Shown here in pieces: positions 1-6,546 of a DNA stretch of 7,049 nucleotides. Position 1 is the stretch's first letter. Each line of letters opens with the position of its first letter. The notes under the pieces were generated by a model. It did not search any database. It was not told the DNA's origin and worked only from the letters and a program-made list of their open reading frames with translations. The position numbers and the translations under genes are program-made. Source of the stretch: Planctomycetota bacterium (GTDB lineage Bacteria > Planctomycetota > PUPC01 > JACPCR01); assembly GCA_030740295.1 (NCBI GenBank), contig JASLXP010001105.1:1-7049 (forward strand). The letters are read 5' to 3'.

Positions 1-1
1 T

Positions 2-609
<608 letters not shown>

Positions 610-620
610 AACACAAACTC

Positions 621-1904
621 ATGGCAAAGAAGAAAACTACCAAAAGACTAACATCCAAATCCTACGTCGAAGAGGTCGTCGCCAAAGCGCGGGGAGCTTC
701 ACGAGAGATCGCAAATCTCGACGCGGTCAAGAAGGACGCAGCCCTGCGTCTCATGGCAGAACGGCTGTCGAAAAGCTCCGACTACCTGCAGGAAGAAAAC
801 GAAAAGGACCTCGCCGCAGGCCAGAAAGCAAAGCTCACCTCGGCTCTTTTGGATCGGCTCACGCTGACCCAGAGTCGGATCGATGGCATGGCTGAAGGCC
901 TTGAACAGATCGCGGCTTTGCAGGATCCCGTCGGTAAAATCCTTGACGGCTGGTCGCGGCCCAATGGCCTGCGTATCCAGCAGGTGCGCGTCCCAATCGG
1001 CGTCATCGGTATCATTTACGAATCGCGCCCAAACGTAACTGCGGACGCGGCCGGGCTCTGTCTGAAATCCGGCAACGCATCCATTCTCCGGGGCGGAAAG
1101 GAAGCCATTCATTCAAACCTCGCCATTCACAACGTTCTCGAAAGCTGTCTCTCAGACCTCGGCGTCGATCCCGCAGGCATCCAACTCATCAATCGCACGG
1201 ACCGATCGGTCGTGAAGCATCTTGTCGAGAGGGAAGGCAACCTTGATGTGATCATCCCCCGCGGAGGTGAAGGGCTTATCCGCGCCATCAGCGAGATGTC
1301 GAAGGTGCCAGTGCTTAAACACTACAAGGGCGTGTGCCACGTTTACGTGGATGAGGACGCGGATCTTGAAATGGCCCGCAGCATTACGTTCAACTCAAAA
1401 ACTCAGCGACCCGGCGTCTGCAACGCCGCGGAATGCCTGCTCGTGCATGAAGACATCGCGGCCGGCTTTCTGCCCTCGGCCATCGAGCAACTCAAGGAAG
1501 CAGGTGTCGAGATTCGCGCCTGCCCCCGCACCCGTAAGATCGTGAAAGGGCTTAAGGTCGCTAAACCCGCTGACTGGGGAGAAGAATTCCTCGACCTCAT
1601 CCTCGCGGTCAAAGTGGTCGATTCACAGGATGAAGCCATCGACTTCATCAACACCAACGGCAGCGGCCACACCGACGCCATCGTCACCAACAACCTCGCC
1701 ACTTCGATTGATTTTACGAAGCGCGTCGATTCCGCCGCGGTTTTCGTCAACGCCAGCACTCGCTTTACCGACGGTTTCGAATTCGGTTTCGGTGCCGAGA
1801 TCGGCATCAGCACCGACCGCCTCCACGCACGCGGCCCAGTGGGCCTGGAAGGTCTGACGACTTACAAGTTCATTGTCGGTGGCAATGGGCAGTTGAAGCA
1901 GTGA
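621..1904 (+). CDS. proA: Gamma-glutamyl phosphate reductase (ProA)
   Basis: A complete 427-aa cytoplasmic enzyme of proline biosynthesis. It reduces gamma-glutamyl phosphate with NADPH to glutamate semialdehyde, which cyclises to pyrroline-5-carboxylate. It belongs to the aldehyde dehydrogenase superfamily and is of normal length. Residues about 125-162 carry the nucleotide-binding signature (PIGVIGIIYESRPNVTADAA, then KSGNASILRGGKEA). NLDVIIPRGGEGLI follows. The catalytic cysteine is Cys267 in QRPGVCNAAE (codon 1419-1421). The C-terminal ProA signature (GFGAEIGISTDRLHARGPVG, then LEGLTTYKFIVGGNG) spans residues 388-423. The N-terminus has a Lys/Thr-rich stretch, MAKKKTTKRLTSKSY. The ATG is 11 nt after the ftsB-like stop. 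I see no Shine-Dalgarno in front of it, so translation may depend on coupling or be leader-independent. Its usual partner proB is not in the window. Confidence 0.97.
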   Translation: MAKKKTTKRLTSKSYVEEVVAKARGASREIANLDAVKKDAALRLMAERLSKSSDYLQEENEKDLAAGQKAKLTSALLDRLTLTQSRIDGMAEGLEQIAALQDPVGKILDGWSRPNGLRIQQVRVPIGVIGIIYESRPNVTADAAGLCLKSGNASILRGGKEAIHSNLAIHNVLESCLSDLGVDPAGIQLINRTDRSVVKHLVEREGNLDVIIPRGGEGLIRAISEMSKVPVLKHYKGVCHVYVDEDADLEMARSITFNSKTQRPGVCNAAECLLVHEDIAAGFLPSAIEQLKEAGVEIRACPRTRKIVKGLKVAKPADWGEEFLDLILAVKVVDSQDEAIDFINTNGSGHTDAIVTNNLATSIDFTKRVDSAAVFVNASTRFTDGFEFGFGAEIGISTDRLHARGPVGLEGLTTYKFIVGGNGQLKQ

Positions 1905-1911
1905 CGTCCTC

Positions 1912-2042
1912 GTAGCCACAGGCTGCCAGATTCGTTCGTAGAAAGTCGAAGTCCCATTTGCTGCGTAGCTGCGGCGTCCCGCCGCAGAAGTTCGGCGGCG
2001 AGACGCCGCCGCTACCACAAGCTGGTGCCAGCCTGTGACCAC
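1912..2042. repeat. Nested inverted repeat between proA and the cyclase gene
   Basis: This roughly 130-bp intergenic stretch holds two nested pairs of inverted arms. The outer pair is 1912-1929 (GTAGCCACAGGCTGCCAG) against 2022-2042, whose complement begins GTGGTCACAGGCTGG; the core CACAGGCTG is exact. The inner pair is 1965-1987 (GTAGCTGCGGCGTCCC then GCCGCAG) against 1993-2015, whose complement reads GTAGCGGCGGCGTCTC then GCCGCCG. The 23-nt inner arms match at 19 positions and are separated by 5 nt, so a stable hairpin is expected in DNA or RNA. Each inner arm is itself nearly palindromic. It has the look of a dispersed REP/MITE-like element and could also act as a terminator for the eno-ftsB-proA block, although no T-run follows. 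Confidence 0.75.
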
Positions 2043-2073
2043 GCTCAGATCAGAAACTACCCGTCAAAACCTC

Positions 2074-2535
2074 ATGGGCACACTAACCCAGGAACAGAAC
2101 CTCATCGTCGCATTCATCGACATATGCGGTTTTGCCAAGTTCACCGAATCGATGTCGGACGAAGACACCTTCCAACTCATCTTTGAATTCGCCGAACGCA
2201 CCGGCGAATCACTTCAGAGTGCCAACGGCCGCGTCATCAAATTCATCGGTGATGCCGCGCTCATCTCTTTCCCGGACGACGATCCGGCCACCACAGTCAA
2301 AGCTCTGCGCAAACTCAAAACCGATATCGACGACTGGCTTGAATCGGCTGGCCACTCAGACGGGCTCGCAGTCCGTGCGCACATCGGCCCGGTCATCTCC
2401 GGCATGATAGGCACGAAAGATGACAAACAATTCGACATCATCGGCAAGACAGTCAACCAGACTGCCATGCTGAAGGGCGGTGAGTTTGTGTTGTCCGAGG
2501 AGCTACAGGCGGCAAGTAGCGCGGGCACTCGGTGA
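2074..2535 (+). CDS. Stand-alone class III adenylate/guanylate cyclase domain protein
   Basis: A 153-aa protein that is almost entirely one class III nucleotidyl cyclase homology domain, with no sensor, membrane or HAMP region. The first metal-binding segment is FIDICGFAKFTE (Asp16) and the second is VIKFIGDAALISF (Asp60). Lys56 and Asp121 (in FDIIGKTVNQ) occupy the two purine-selecting positions in the form expected for ATP. IGPVISGMIGT (104-114) is the usual glycine-rich strand. Asn128 of the transition-state pair is present, but the partner Arg four residues later is Met132. The segment after it is short (MLKGGEFVLSEEL), so catalytic activity is doubtful. ATG at 2074 is preferred. An in-frame GTG at 2035 would start inside the inverted repeat and add 13 non-homologous residues. 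No Shine-Dalgarno is visible. It may be a weak cyclase, a partner subunit or a nucleotide sensor. Confidence 0.85.
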   Translation: MGTLTQEQNLIVAFIDICGFAKFTESMSDEDTFQLIFEFAERTGESLQSANGRVIKFIGDAALISFPDDDPATTVKALRKLKTDIDDWLESAGHSDGLAVRAHIGPVISGMIGTKDDKQFDIIGKTVNQTAMLKGGEFVLSEELQAASSAGTR

Positions 2536-2578
2536 CTGCAAGATGGCGCTGCCGGGAGCGTCAGGGCCGCGATGCCTT

Positions 2579-3034
2579 TTATGAATGTTCCGGATTCGAG
2601 GGTTGCCTGGCCGCGGCTGGCTTCAGTGGGTTGGGGATGTAGGTGATGAAGGCCACCCACTCTGGCTCTTCTTCGTCATCATCCTTGATGAACTTCACAT
2701 CCATAATGCGGCAGCCTTCGAGTTTCATGAGCTTCTTGTTCACCCTCGATGCGAGCTGTTTATGCGATTCTGCAGAAACCGACTCGATGCGTGTCACCCG
2801 CTTGGTGTGGCACAGGTTGAAATTCGCGAGTTCGTTGATGACTCCCTGAATGATGGTGAGTTTGTCCAGGTATTTATCGCGAATCTCATCGAATTCCGGT
2901 GAGAAGGTACGCGGGTCGAGCACGGTCTTCAGGTCGTCTTCCTGATCCTTCAGGTTGTCGAGCAGATCCTCTCGGAGCTCGTACTGAATCTCAGCGAGTG
3001 TCTTGGCGACTCGGCTGGCATCTTGAACGCTCAT
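2579..3034 (-). CDS. Conserved-looking hypothetical protein, 151 aa, function unknown
   Basis: I do not recognise this protein. It is soluble and highly charged, with no signal peptide or membrane segment. Residues about 1-75 look helical and coiled-coil-like (AEIQYELREDLLDNLKDQED, then EFDEIRDKYLDKLTIIQGVI). The middle has LASRVNKKLMKLEGCRIMDV. It is followed by a very acidic patch (KFIKDDDEEEPEW), a hydrophobic strand (VAFITYIPNP) and a proline/alanine-rich tail. The start is supported by AGGA on the minus strand (3042-3045), 7 nt before the ATG. It lies downstream of ilvD on the same strand across a 215-bp gap, so co-transcription is uncertain. It converges on the cyclase gene with a 43-bp gap. 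A plus-strand frame across the same bases (2585-2902) lacks a comparable start signal, so the minus strand is favoured. Confidence 0.72.
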   Translation of the reverse strand: MSVQDASRVAKTLAEIQYELREDLLDNLKDQEDDLKTVLDPRTFSPEFDEIRDKYLDKLTIIQGVINELANFNLCHTKRVTRIESVSAESHKQLASRVNKKLMKLEGCRIMDVKFIKDDDEEEPEWVAFITYIPNPLKPAAARQPSNPEHS

Positions 3035-3249
3035 GTGAAATTCCTGATCTTATTTTTCTGTTTGGCCATTCGATCGACTGGAGGGCGGTAGTAAAGCACA
3101 GAGAGCCAGCCGCCTCAATGTGGATTAAGAGGGACGGCTACACAAGCAACCGCTTCTGAGTTTGTCGGAATGAACGCCGGTTGCGATCACCCAGACGACG
3201 CACCATGCGTTCGCCGTCGGCAGCGCAACTGTTCATCCGGTACTCCGAC
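3035..3249. other. Gap between ilvD and the 151-aa gene, with one candidate hairpin
   Basis: No gene is supported here. The only structure I see is an interrupted hairpin at 3108-3139. AGCCG plus CCTC (3108-3116) pairs with GAGG (3129-3132) and CGGCT (3135-3139), giving 9 bp with a 2-nt bulge and a 12-nt loop. On the minus strand it lies about 110 nt past the ilvD stop and is not followed by a U-run, so it is at best a weak terminator or processing site between the two minus-strand genes. The leader of the 151-aa gene, with its AGGA, occupies 3035-3045. Confidence 0.35.
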
Positions 3250-4929
3250 TCACTCATCCGTTACACAGCCCTCCGACGCTGATTTTACGTTCTTGATGTA
3301 TTTATAGAGAGTCCCGCGGGTAGCCTTGAAAGGCGGGGCCGTCCAATCGGAGCGGCGTTTCTCTATCTCTTCGTCACTGACATCTGCATCGAGGCGATTG
3401 CTGTCCGCGTCGATCGTCACCGTATCGCCAGTTTGCAGAAGAGCGATCGGCCCACCGGTCTGAGCTTCGGGCGTGATGTGGCCGACGATGAATCCGTGCG
3501 AACCGCCCGAGAAACGACCGTCCGTGAGGAGCGCGACATCTTTGCCGAGACCAGCGCCGACGATGGCAGACGTCGGTGTCAGCATCTCCGGCATACCGGG
3601 GCCGCCCTGCGGACCTTCGAATCGGATCACGACGACGTCCCCTTTGACGATTTCGTTTTCTTCGAGTGCGGCAAGCATGTCCTCTTCAGAATCGTAGACC
3701 TTGGCCGGGCCGGAAAACTTCAGACCCTCCTTACCAGTGATCTTGGCGACCGCACCCTCTGGCGCGAGATTGCCTTTGAGGATCTGAATGTGGCCGCTGG
3801 ATTTAATGGGGTCGGACATAGGGTGAATGACGTCCTGTCCTTCATCCAGATCGGCAAGGTCGGAAACGTTTTCAGCGATAGTCTGGCCGGTGACAGTGAG
3901 GCAATCGCCATTCATGAGCCCTTCGGCCAGGAGCATTCTGATGAGTCCCGGTGTACCGCCAACGTTGTGCAGGTCTTCCTGAACGTATTGACCACTCGGC
4001 TTCAAATCGGCCAGGAAGGGAACCCGGTCACTGACGCTCTGAAAATCATCAATCGTGAGCGGGACGTCGACGGAGCGGGCCATTGCAATCAGGTGGAGGA
4101 CCGCATTGGTTGACCCCCCGACAGCCATGACAACCACCATCGCGTTCTCGAAGGCCTCCCGGGTCATGATGTCACGGGGTTTGATGTCCTTTTCCAACAG
4201 ATTACGGATGGCCTCTCCGGACTTGAAGCACTCTTCGTGCTTTGCCGGGTCTTCGGCTGGGATGGATGAACTGTATGGGAGCGACATGCCGAGGGCTTCG
4301 ATGGCGCTGGCCATGGTGTTGGCGGTGTACATGCCGCCGCAGGCGCCCGCGCCGGGGCAGCTCTTCTTTACGATGTCCGTGCGGGTGTCTTCATCGATGG
4401 CGCCGGCAATGAATTGCCCATAGCTCTGAAATGCGGAGACAATATCAAGCTTCTCATTTTCGTTGCTGCAGCCCGGCTTGATGGTGCCCCCATAAACCAT
4501 GAGTGAGGGGCGATTGAGTCGTCCCATGGCAATGACACAGCCGGGCATGTTCTTGTCACAGCCGGGCAGAGAAACATTCGCATCGTACCATTGCCCGCCC
4601 ATGACCGTCTCAATGGAATCGGCGATCAGGTCGCGGGACTGCAAAGAATAACTCATCCCTTCCGTCCCCATCGAGATACCGTCGCTGACGCCAATGGTAT
4701 TGAATCGCATACCGATGAGCCCCGCGGCGGTGACGCCTTCTTTGACCTTTTCAGCAAGGTCAAGCAGGTGCATGTTGCAGGTGTTACCTTCATACCAGAC
4801 GCTGCAGATGCCGACCTGCGGCTTGTTCATATCGTCCTCGGTCATGCCTGTGCCATAGAGCATGGCCTGCGATGCGCCTTGGGATTTTACCTGGGTGACT
4901 CTTGAGCTGAATTTATTGAGGTCGGACAT
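3250..4929 (-). CDS. ilvD: Dihydroxy-acid dehydratase (IlvD)
   Basis: A complete 559-aa cytoplasmic iron-sulfur enzyme of the IlvD/Edd family. It dehydrates 2,3-dihydroxy-isovalerate and 2,3-dihydroxy-3-methylvalerate to the keto acids that precede valine/leucine and isoleucine. The cluster cysteines are Cys51 ([13 protein letters not shown]), Cys124 ([10 protein letters not shown]) and Cys197 ([17 protein letters not shown]). The VWYEGN-CNMH form and the length of about 560 aa resemble the plant/cyanobacterial group, reported to carry a [2Fe-2S] cluster, rather than the longer E. coli [4Fe-4S] enzyme. [20 protein letters not shown] (81-100) and the C-terminal [10 protein letters not shown] (471-480), which holds the proposed catalytic serine, are intact. 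The ATG is at 4929 on the minus strand. No Shine-Dalgarno precedes it, because the leader there is a TAATGAGTAA-type repeat. No other ilv genes are in the window. Confidence 0.97.
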   Translation of the reverse strand: MSDLNKFSSRVTQVKSQGASQAMLYGTGMTEDDMNKPQVGICSVWYEGNTCNMHLLDLAEKVKEGVTAAGLIGMRFNTIGVSDGISMGTEGMSYSLQSRDLIADSIETVMGGQWYDANVSLPGCDKNMPGCVIAMGRLNRPSLMVYGGTIKPGCSNENEKLDIVSAFQSYGQFIAGAIDEDTRTDIVKKSCPGAGACGGMYTANTMASAIEALGMSLPYSSSIPAEDPAKHEECFKSGEAIRNLLEKDIKPRDIMTREAFENAMVVVMAVGGSTNAVLHLIAMARSVDVPLTIDDFQSVSDRVPFLADLKPSGQYVQEDLHNVGGTPGLIRMLLAEGLMNGDCLTVTGQTIAENVSDLADLDEGQDVIHPMSDPIKSSGHIQILKGNLAPEGAVAKITGKEGLKFSGPAKVYDSEEDMLAALEENEIVKGDVVVIRFEGPQGGPGMPEMLTPTSAIVGAGLGKDVALLTDGRFSGGSHGFIVGHITPEAQTGGPIALLQTGDTVTIDADSNRLDADVSDEEIEKRRSDWTAPPFKATRGTLYKYIKNVKSASEGCVTDE

Positions 4930-4932
4930 GGG

Positions 4933-4960
4933 AGTAATGAGTCATGAATAATGAGTAAGA
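4933..4960. repeat. TAATGAGTAAGA-family repeat abutting the ilvD start
   Basis: AGTAATGAGTCATGAATAATGAGTAAGA is an imperfect tandem of a (T)AATGAGT unit. It begins only 3 nt outside the ilvD start codon, so it is the 5' leader of that gene on the minus strand. Its last 12 nt (4949-4960, TAATGAGTAAGA) are identical to 6324-6335 and to the complement of 6464-6475. That makes three exact copies within about 1.5 kb, all intergenic or at a gene edge. Confidence 0.8.
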
Positions 4961-5001
4961 TCTGAGCCGAAGGGTATACAGGAAGTTGGCAAGTGTGAAA
5001 C

Positions 5002-5017
5002 AGGAGTAGCCACTCCT
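5002..5017. repeat. Perfect 6-bp hairpin upstream of ilvD
   Basis: AGGAGT (5002-5007) and ACTCCT (5012-5017) are perfect complements around a 4-nt AGCC loop. They lie about 75 nt upstream of the ilvD start on that gene's coding strand. It could be part of the ilvD leader, an operator, or a repeat remnant. No T-run follows on either strand, so a terminator is unlikely. Confidence 0.45.
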
Positions 5018-5172
5018 CCTTGGTCACTTTCGACGTACCCGGTCATCCACTGAAGACCACCATTCTCCACGTTGGAGTTTGAACGGACGAGTCCGGTTTC
5101 GTGTTTACGATGGACCAGTCTTGAGTCTCGCGGGCACTGAAGAACATGGAATGGTTCGCGCTTCAGTTTCGG

Positions 5173-5189
5173 GCAACCAAAATGGTTGC
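5173..5189. repeat. Perfect 7-bp inverted repeat upstream of the 338-aa gene
   Basis: GCAACCA (5173-5179) and TGGTTGC (5183-5189) are exact complements separated by AAA. They lie about 115 nt before the ATG at 5303. The size and spacing suit a dimeric repressor site, or a hairpin in a leader RNA. Nothing in the sequence names the regulator, and chance is possible. Confidence 0.4.
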
Positions 5190-5302
5190 TTAGCCTGCAT
5201 TAGCTGCGATTCTCCTTACACCTGCGAGCAATCAAGCTCACGGAGGTCGCAAAGAAGTGTGCATTATTCCGGTGGCCCTGGCTGCCGATTGCCCGGCAGG
5301 TG

Positions 5303-6319
5303 ATGAAGATCGAACAGTCAAAATATGAGATCCGAAAGCAATTGAATACTCGGCATCCTTTTCACAGATTTGCTCAAACGTTCTCAGCGGCAGTGTTCGC
5401 CTGGTCGATCCTGTTTTGCACGGCTGAGGAATTCAGAATCGATTTCTTTCCTTCGGTTCACTACACGAAAGATCCGGCGCACATAAATCTCAAGCTGGCA
5501 GAGAAGCCTGGACTGCCCGTGCTGATGGAGGAAATCACGGAGAAGTCCGTCACCAAAGAACTGAATGTCGATGAAAGGGGCGCTATCGCGTTCAAGCTCG
5601 ATCCGAATTCGCTCTCGAAAACTTCACGGGTAAAGGTATCTGTGAAGGACGGCCCTGTGCTTGAATTTCGCCTGCTGCGGGCGAACGAAGGCCTGCCTGC
5701 ACTTGAGGCAAAGGGCGGGTACTTCTACGATTCCGATGGCACCCTCTGTCTGTTGCTTGCAGAATTTCAGTCTAAGCCTCCGAACCGTCGCTGGCAGCCT
5801 GTTCGCTGGGCTGCGGGGTTTTTCATGGCGGGCACTCCGCCTGAAAAGGCACATTTGATTTCAGAGTTTCATGGACAAGAGCCGGGCAGAACAGAATCGA
5901 TACATCCCTTGCAGGAGGCCATCATTCGGGTATCCGAGTTCAGCGAATTCAACTCCAGTGAAAGTGTGACCATTCATCTTGGTTCCCGTGACATCCCTCT
6001 GCAGACTTCTCCAGCGTTTCTGCGTTTGAACCTGGAGGTGATTCTTCAACAACTGGTATTCAAAGGAGCGAAAGACATCCGGCTTGCTTTGCCAATCGGT
6101 TCGCCGGTATACAAGGCACGGCTCAAGGCATTCAAGAATGTCATCCGGAGATTGGGGCACGACTACGCAGCCCGGCGTGTCTTTGATGTGATGTGGTATC
6201 TGGACGCGGAGCCCTGGCTGATGCCGGGCACGACCGATATTTTCCGAAAAGAGCCTTCCATGAAACTGCAGAAGCAGATAGAAAGAATTCTGCAGACGGA
6301 GGGAAGGAGGGAGATGTAA
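5303..6319 (+). CDS. Putative exported protein, 338 aa, function unknown
   Basis: I do not recognise a family. The N-terminus has a basic region (KYEIRKQLNTRHPFHR) followed by a hydrophobic run at residues 23-41 (FAQTFSAAVFAWSILFCTA) and then EEFRIDFFP. This is a plausible signal peptide cleaved after Ala41, and a lipobox is not convincing because Phe precedes the Cys. The mature part is mixed alpha/beta, with beta-rich stretches near residues 75-150 (RVKVSVKDGPVLEFRLL; GGYFYDSDGTLCLLLAEFQ). A more helical C-terminal third includes LRLNLEVILQQLVFKGAKD and AFKNVIRRLGHDYAARRVFD. I chose ATG at 5303. A GTG at 5300 and a TTG at 5342 are alternatives, the last giving a more typical signal-peptide length. 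No Shine-Dalgarno is clear. The stop codon (6317-6319) is the first three bases of the downstream inverted repeat. Confidence 0.75.
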   Translation: MKIEQSKYEIRKQLNTRHPFHRFAQTFSAAVFAWSILFCTAEEFRIDFFPSVHYTKDPAHINLKLAEKPGLPVLMEEITEKSVTKELNVDERGAIAFKLDPNSLSKTSRVKVSVKDGPVLEFRLLRANEGLPALEAKGGYFYDSDGTLCLLLAEFQSKPPNRRWQPVRWAAGFFMAGTPPEKAHLISEFHGQEPGRTESIHPLQEAIIRVSEFSEFNSSESVTIHLGSRDIPLQTSPAFLRLNLEVILQQLVFKGAKDIRLALPIGSPVYKARLKAFKNVIRRLGHDYAARRVFDVMWYLDAEPWLMPGTTDIFRKEPSMKLQKQIERILQTEGRREM

Positions 6320-6482
6320 TGAGTAATGAGTAAGAATTGATGCTAAGCCGACGCTGTCGGGACACGGCACGGTGTAGGAGGACAGAACTCGAACTCGAAC
6401 TCTCAACAGACAATACAAAGCCTAACAGCCAGACAGATTCAAGACGGCCATCGTCCCCCGCACTCTTACTCATTAATCATTA
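6317..6482. repeat. MITE-like segment bounded by 19-nt inverted repeats
   Basis: The left arm 6317-6335 reads TAATGAGTAATGAGTAAGA. The complement of the right arm 6464-6482 reads TAATGATTAATGAGTAAGA, matching at 18 of 19 positions. They enclose about 128 bp with no gene. Inside are a CCGAC-GCT-GTCGG hairpin (6348-6360), an ACAC/GTGT pair (6362-6375) and three tandem GAACTC units. I see no convincing target-site duplication. The element fits a non-autonomous mobile or dispersed repeat, and its hairpins could also end transcription of the 338-aa gene, although no T-run follows. Confidence 0.65.
6385..6402 (+). repeat. Triple tandem GAACTC hexamer
   Basis: GAACTC is repeated three times without error, followed by another TC. 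It lies in the middle of the segment bounded by the 19-nt inverted repeats. Short perfect tandem units of this kind can change copy number by slippage. No reading frame is affected here. Confidence 0.8.
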
Positions 6483-6534
6483 TTCCACCCCCTCGGTCAC
6501 TACATGATCTTCAGTCAGTCACCTCACATTTTCC

Positions 6535-6540
6535 AGGAGA
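6535..6540 (+). promoter_or_regulatory. Ribosome binding site of the P-loop NTPase gene
   Basis: AGGAGA lies 6 nt before the ATG at 6547, a good Shine-Dalgarno match at a normal distance. It decides the start codon and supports this as a real gene although its 3' end is missing. It contrasts with proA, the cyclase and ilvD, which lack such a site. Confidence 0.75.
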
Positions 6541-6546
6541 ACAGCC

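Larger units (their letters stand above)
4961..5302. other. Non-coding stretch between divergent ilvD and the 338-aa gene
   Basis: No convincing gene is present. A 74-codon frame ending at 5303 has only a TTG start and an unconvincing Cys/Ser/Arg-rich product. The stretch must hold the promoters of the divergent genes on either side, but I cannot point to a clear -35/-10 pair. Two short perfect inverted repeats stand out, at 5002-5017 and 5173-5189, and are listed separately. The first overlaps a GTAGCCAC string (5006-5013) that also begins the repeat at 1912, which may mean this is another degenerate dispersed repeat. Confidence 0.5.

Noticed and set aside
2536..2578. Possible bidirectional terminator between the convergent cyclase and 151-aa genes
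   Set aside because: Only a 4-bp CGCT/AGCG stem is visible. The CCTTTT that follows is short and partly inside the other gene's stop, which is not enough to call a terminator.
3433..4113. 226-codon open frame antisense to ilvD
   Set aside because: It lies wholly inside the unmistakable ilvD gene on the other strand. The open frame follows from ilvD codon bias, and its product has no recognisable motif.
5075..5105. ACGGAC-GA-GTCCGGTTTC region, whose complement contains GAAAC next to a short stem, resembling part of a hammerhead ribozyme
   Set aside because: No CTGATGA core element could be found within reach on the same strand, and the other stems are missing.
5079..5303. 74-codon plus-strand frame whose stop overlaps the ATG at 5303 (TGATG), suggesting translational coupling
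   Set aside because: It has only a TTG start with GGAG just 1 nt before it. The product is low-complexity Ser/Arg/Cys-rich with no fold-like pattern, and the frame spans the palindrome at 5173-5189. Coupling is possible, but the coding evidence is too weak.
6385..6402. Triple GAACTC array considered as a CRISPR-like or iteron structure
   Set aside because: The units are 6 bp with no spacers and only three copies, which fits a simple tandem repeat, not a CRISPR or replication origin.
5861..6473. Minus-strand frames of 185 and 110 codons over the end of the 338-aa gene and the repeat segment
   Set aside because: They begin inside the repeat segment, have no ribosome sites and give Ser/Leu-rich products. 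The plus-strand gene with a signal peptide explains the region better.
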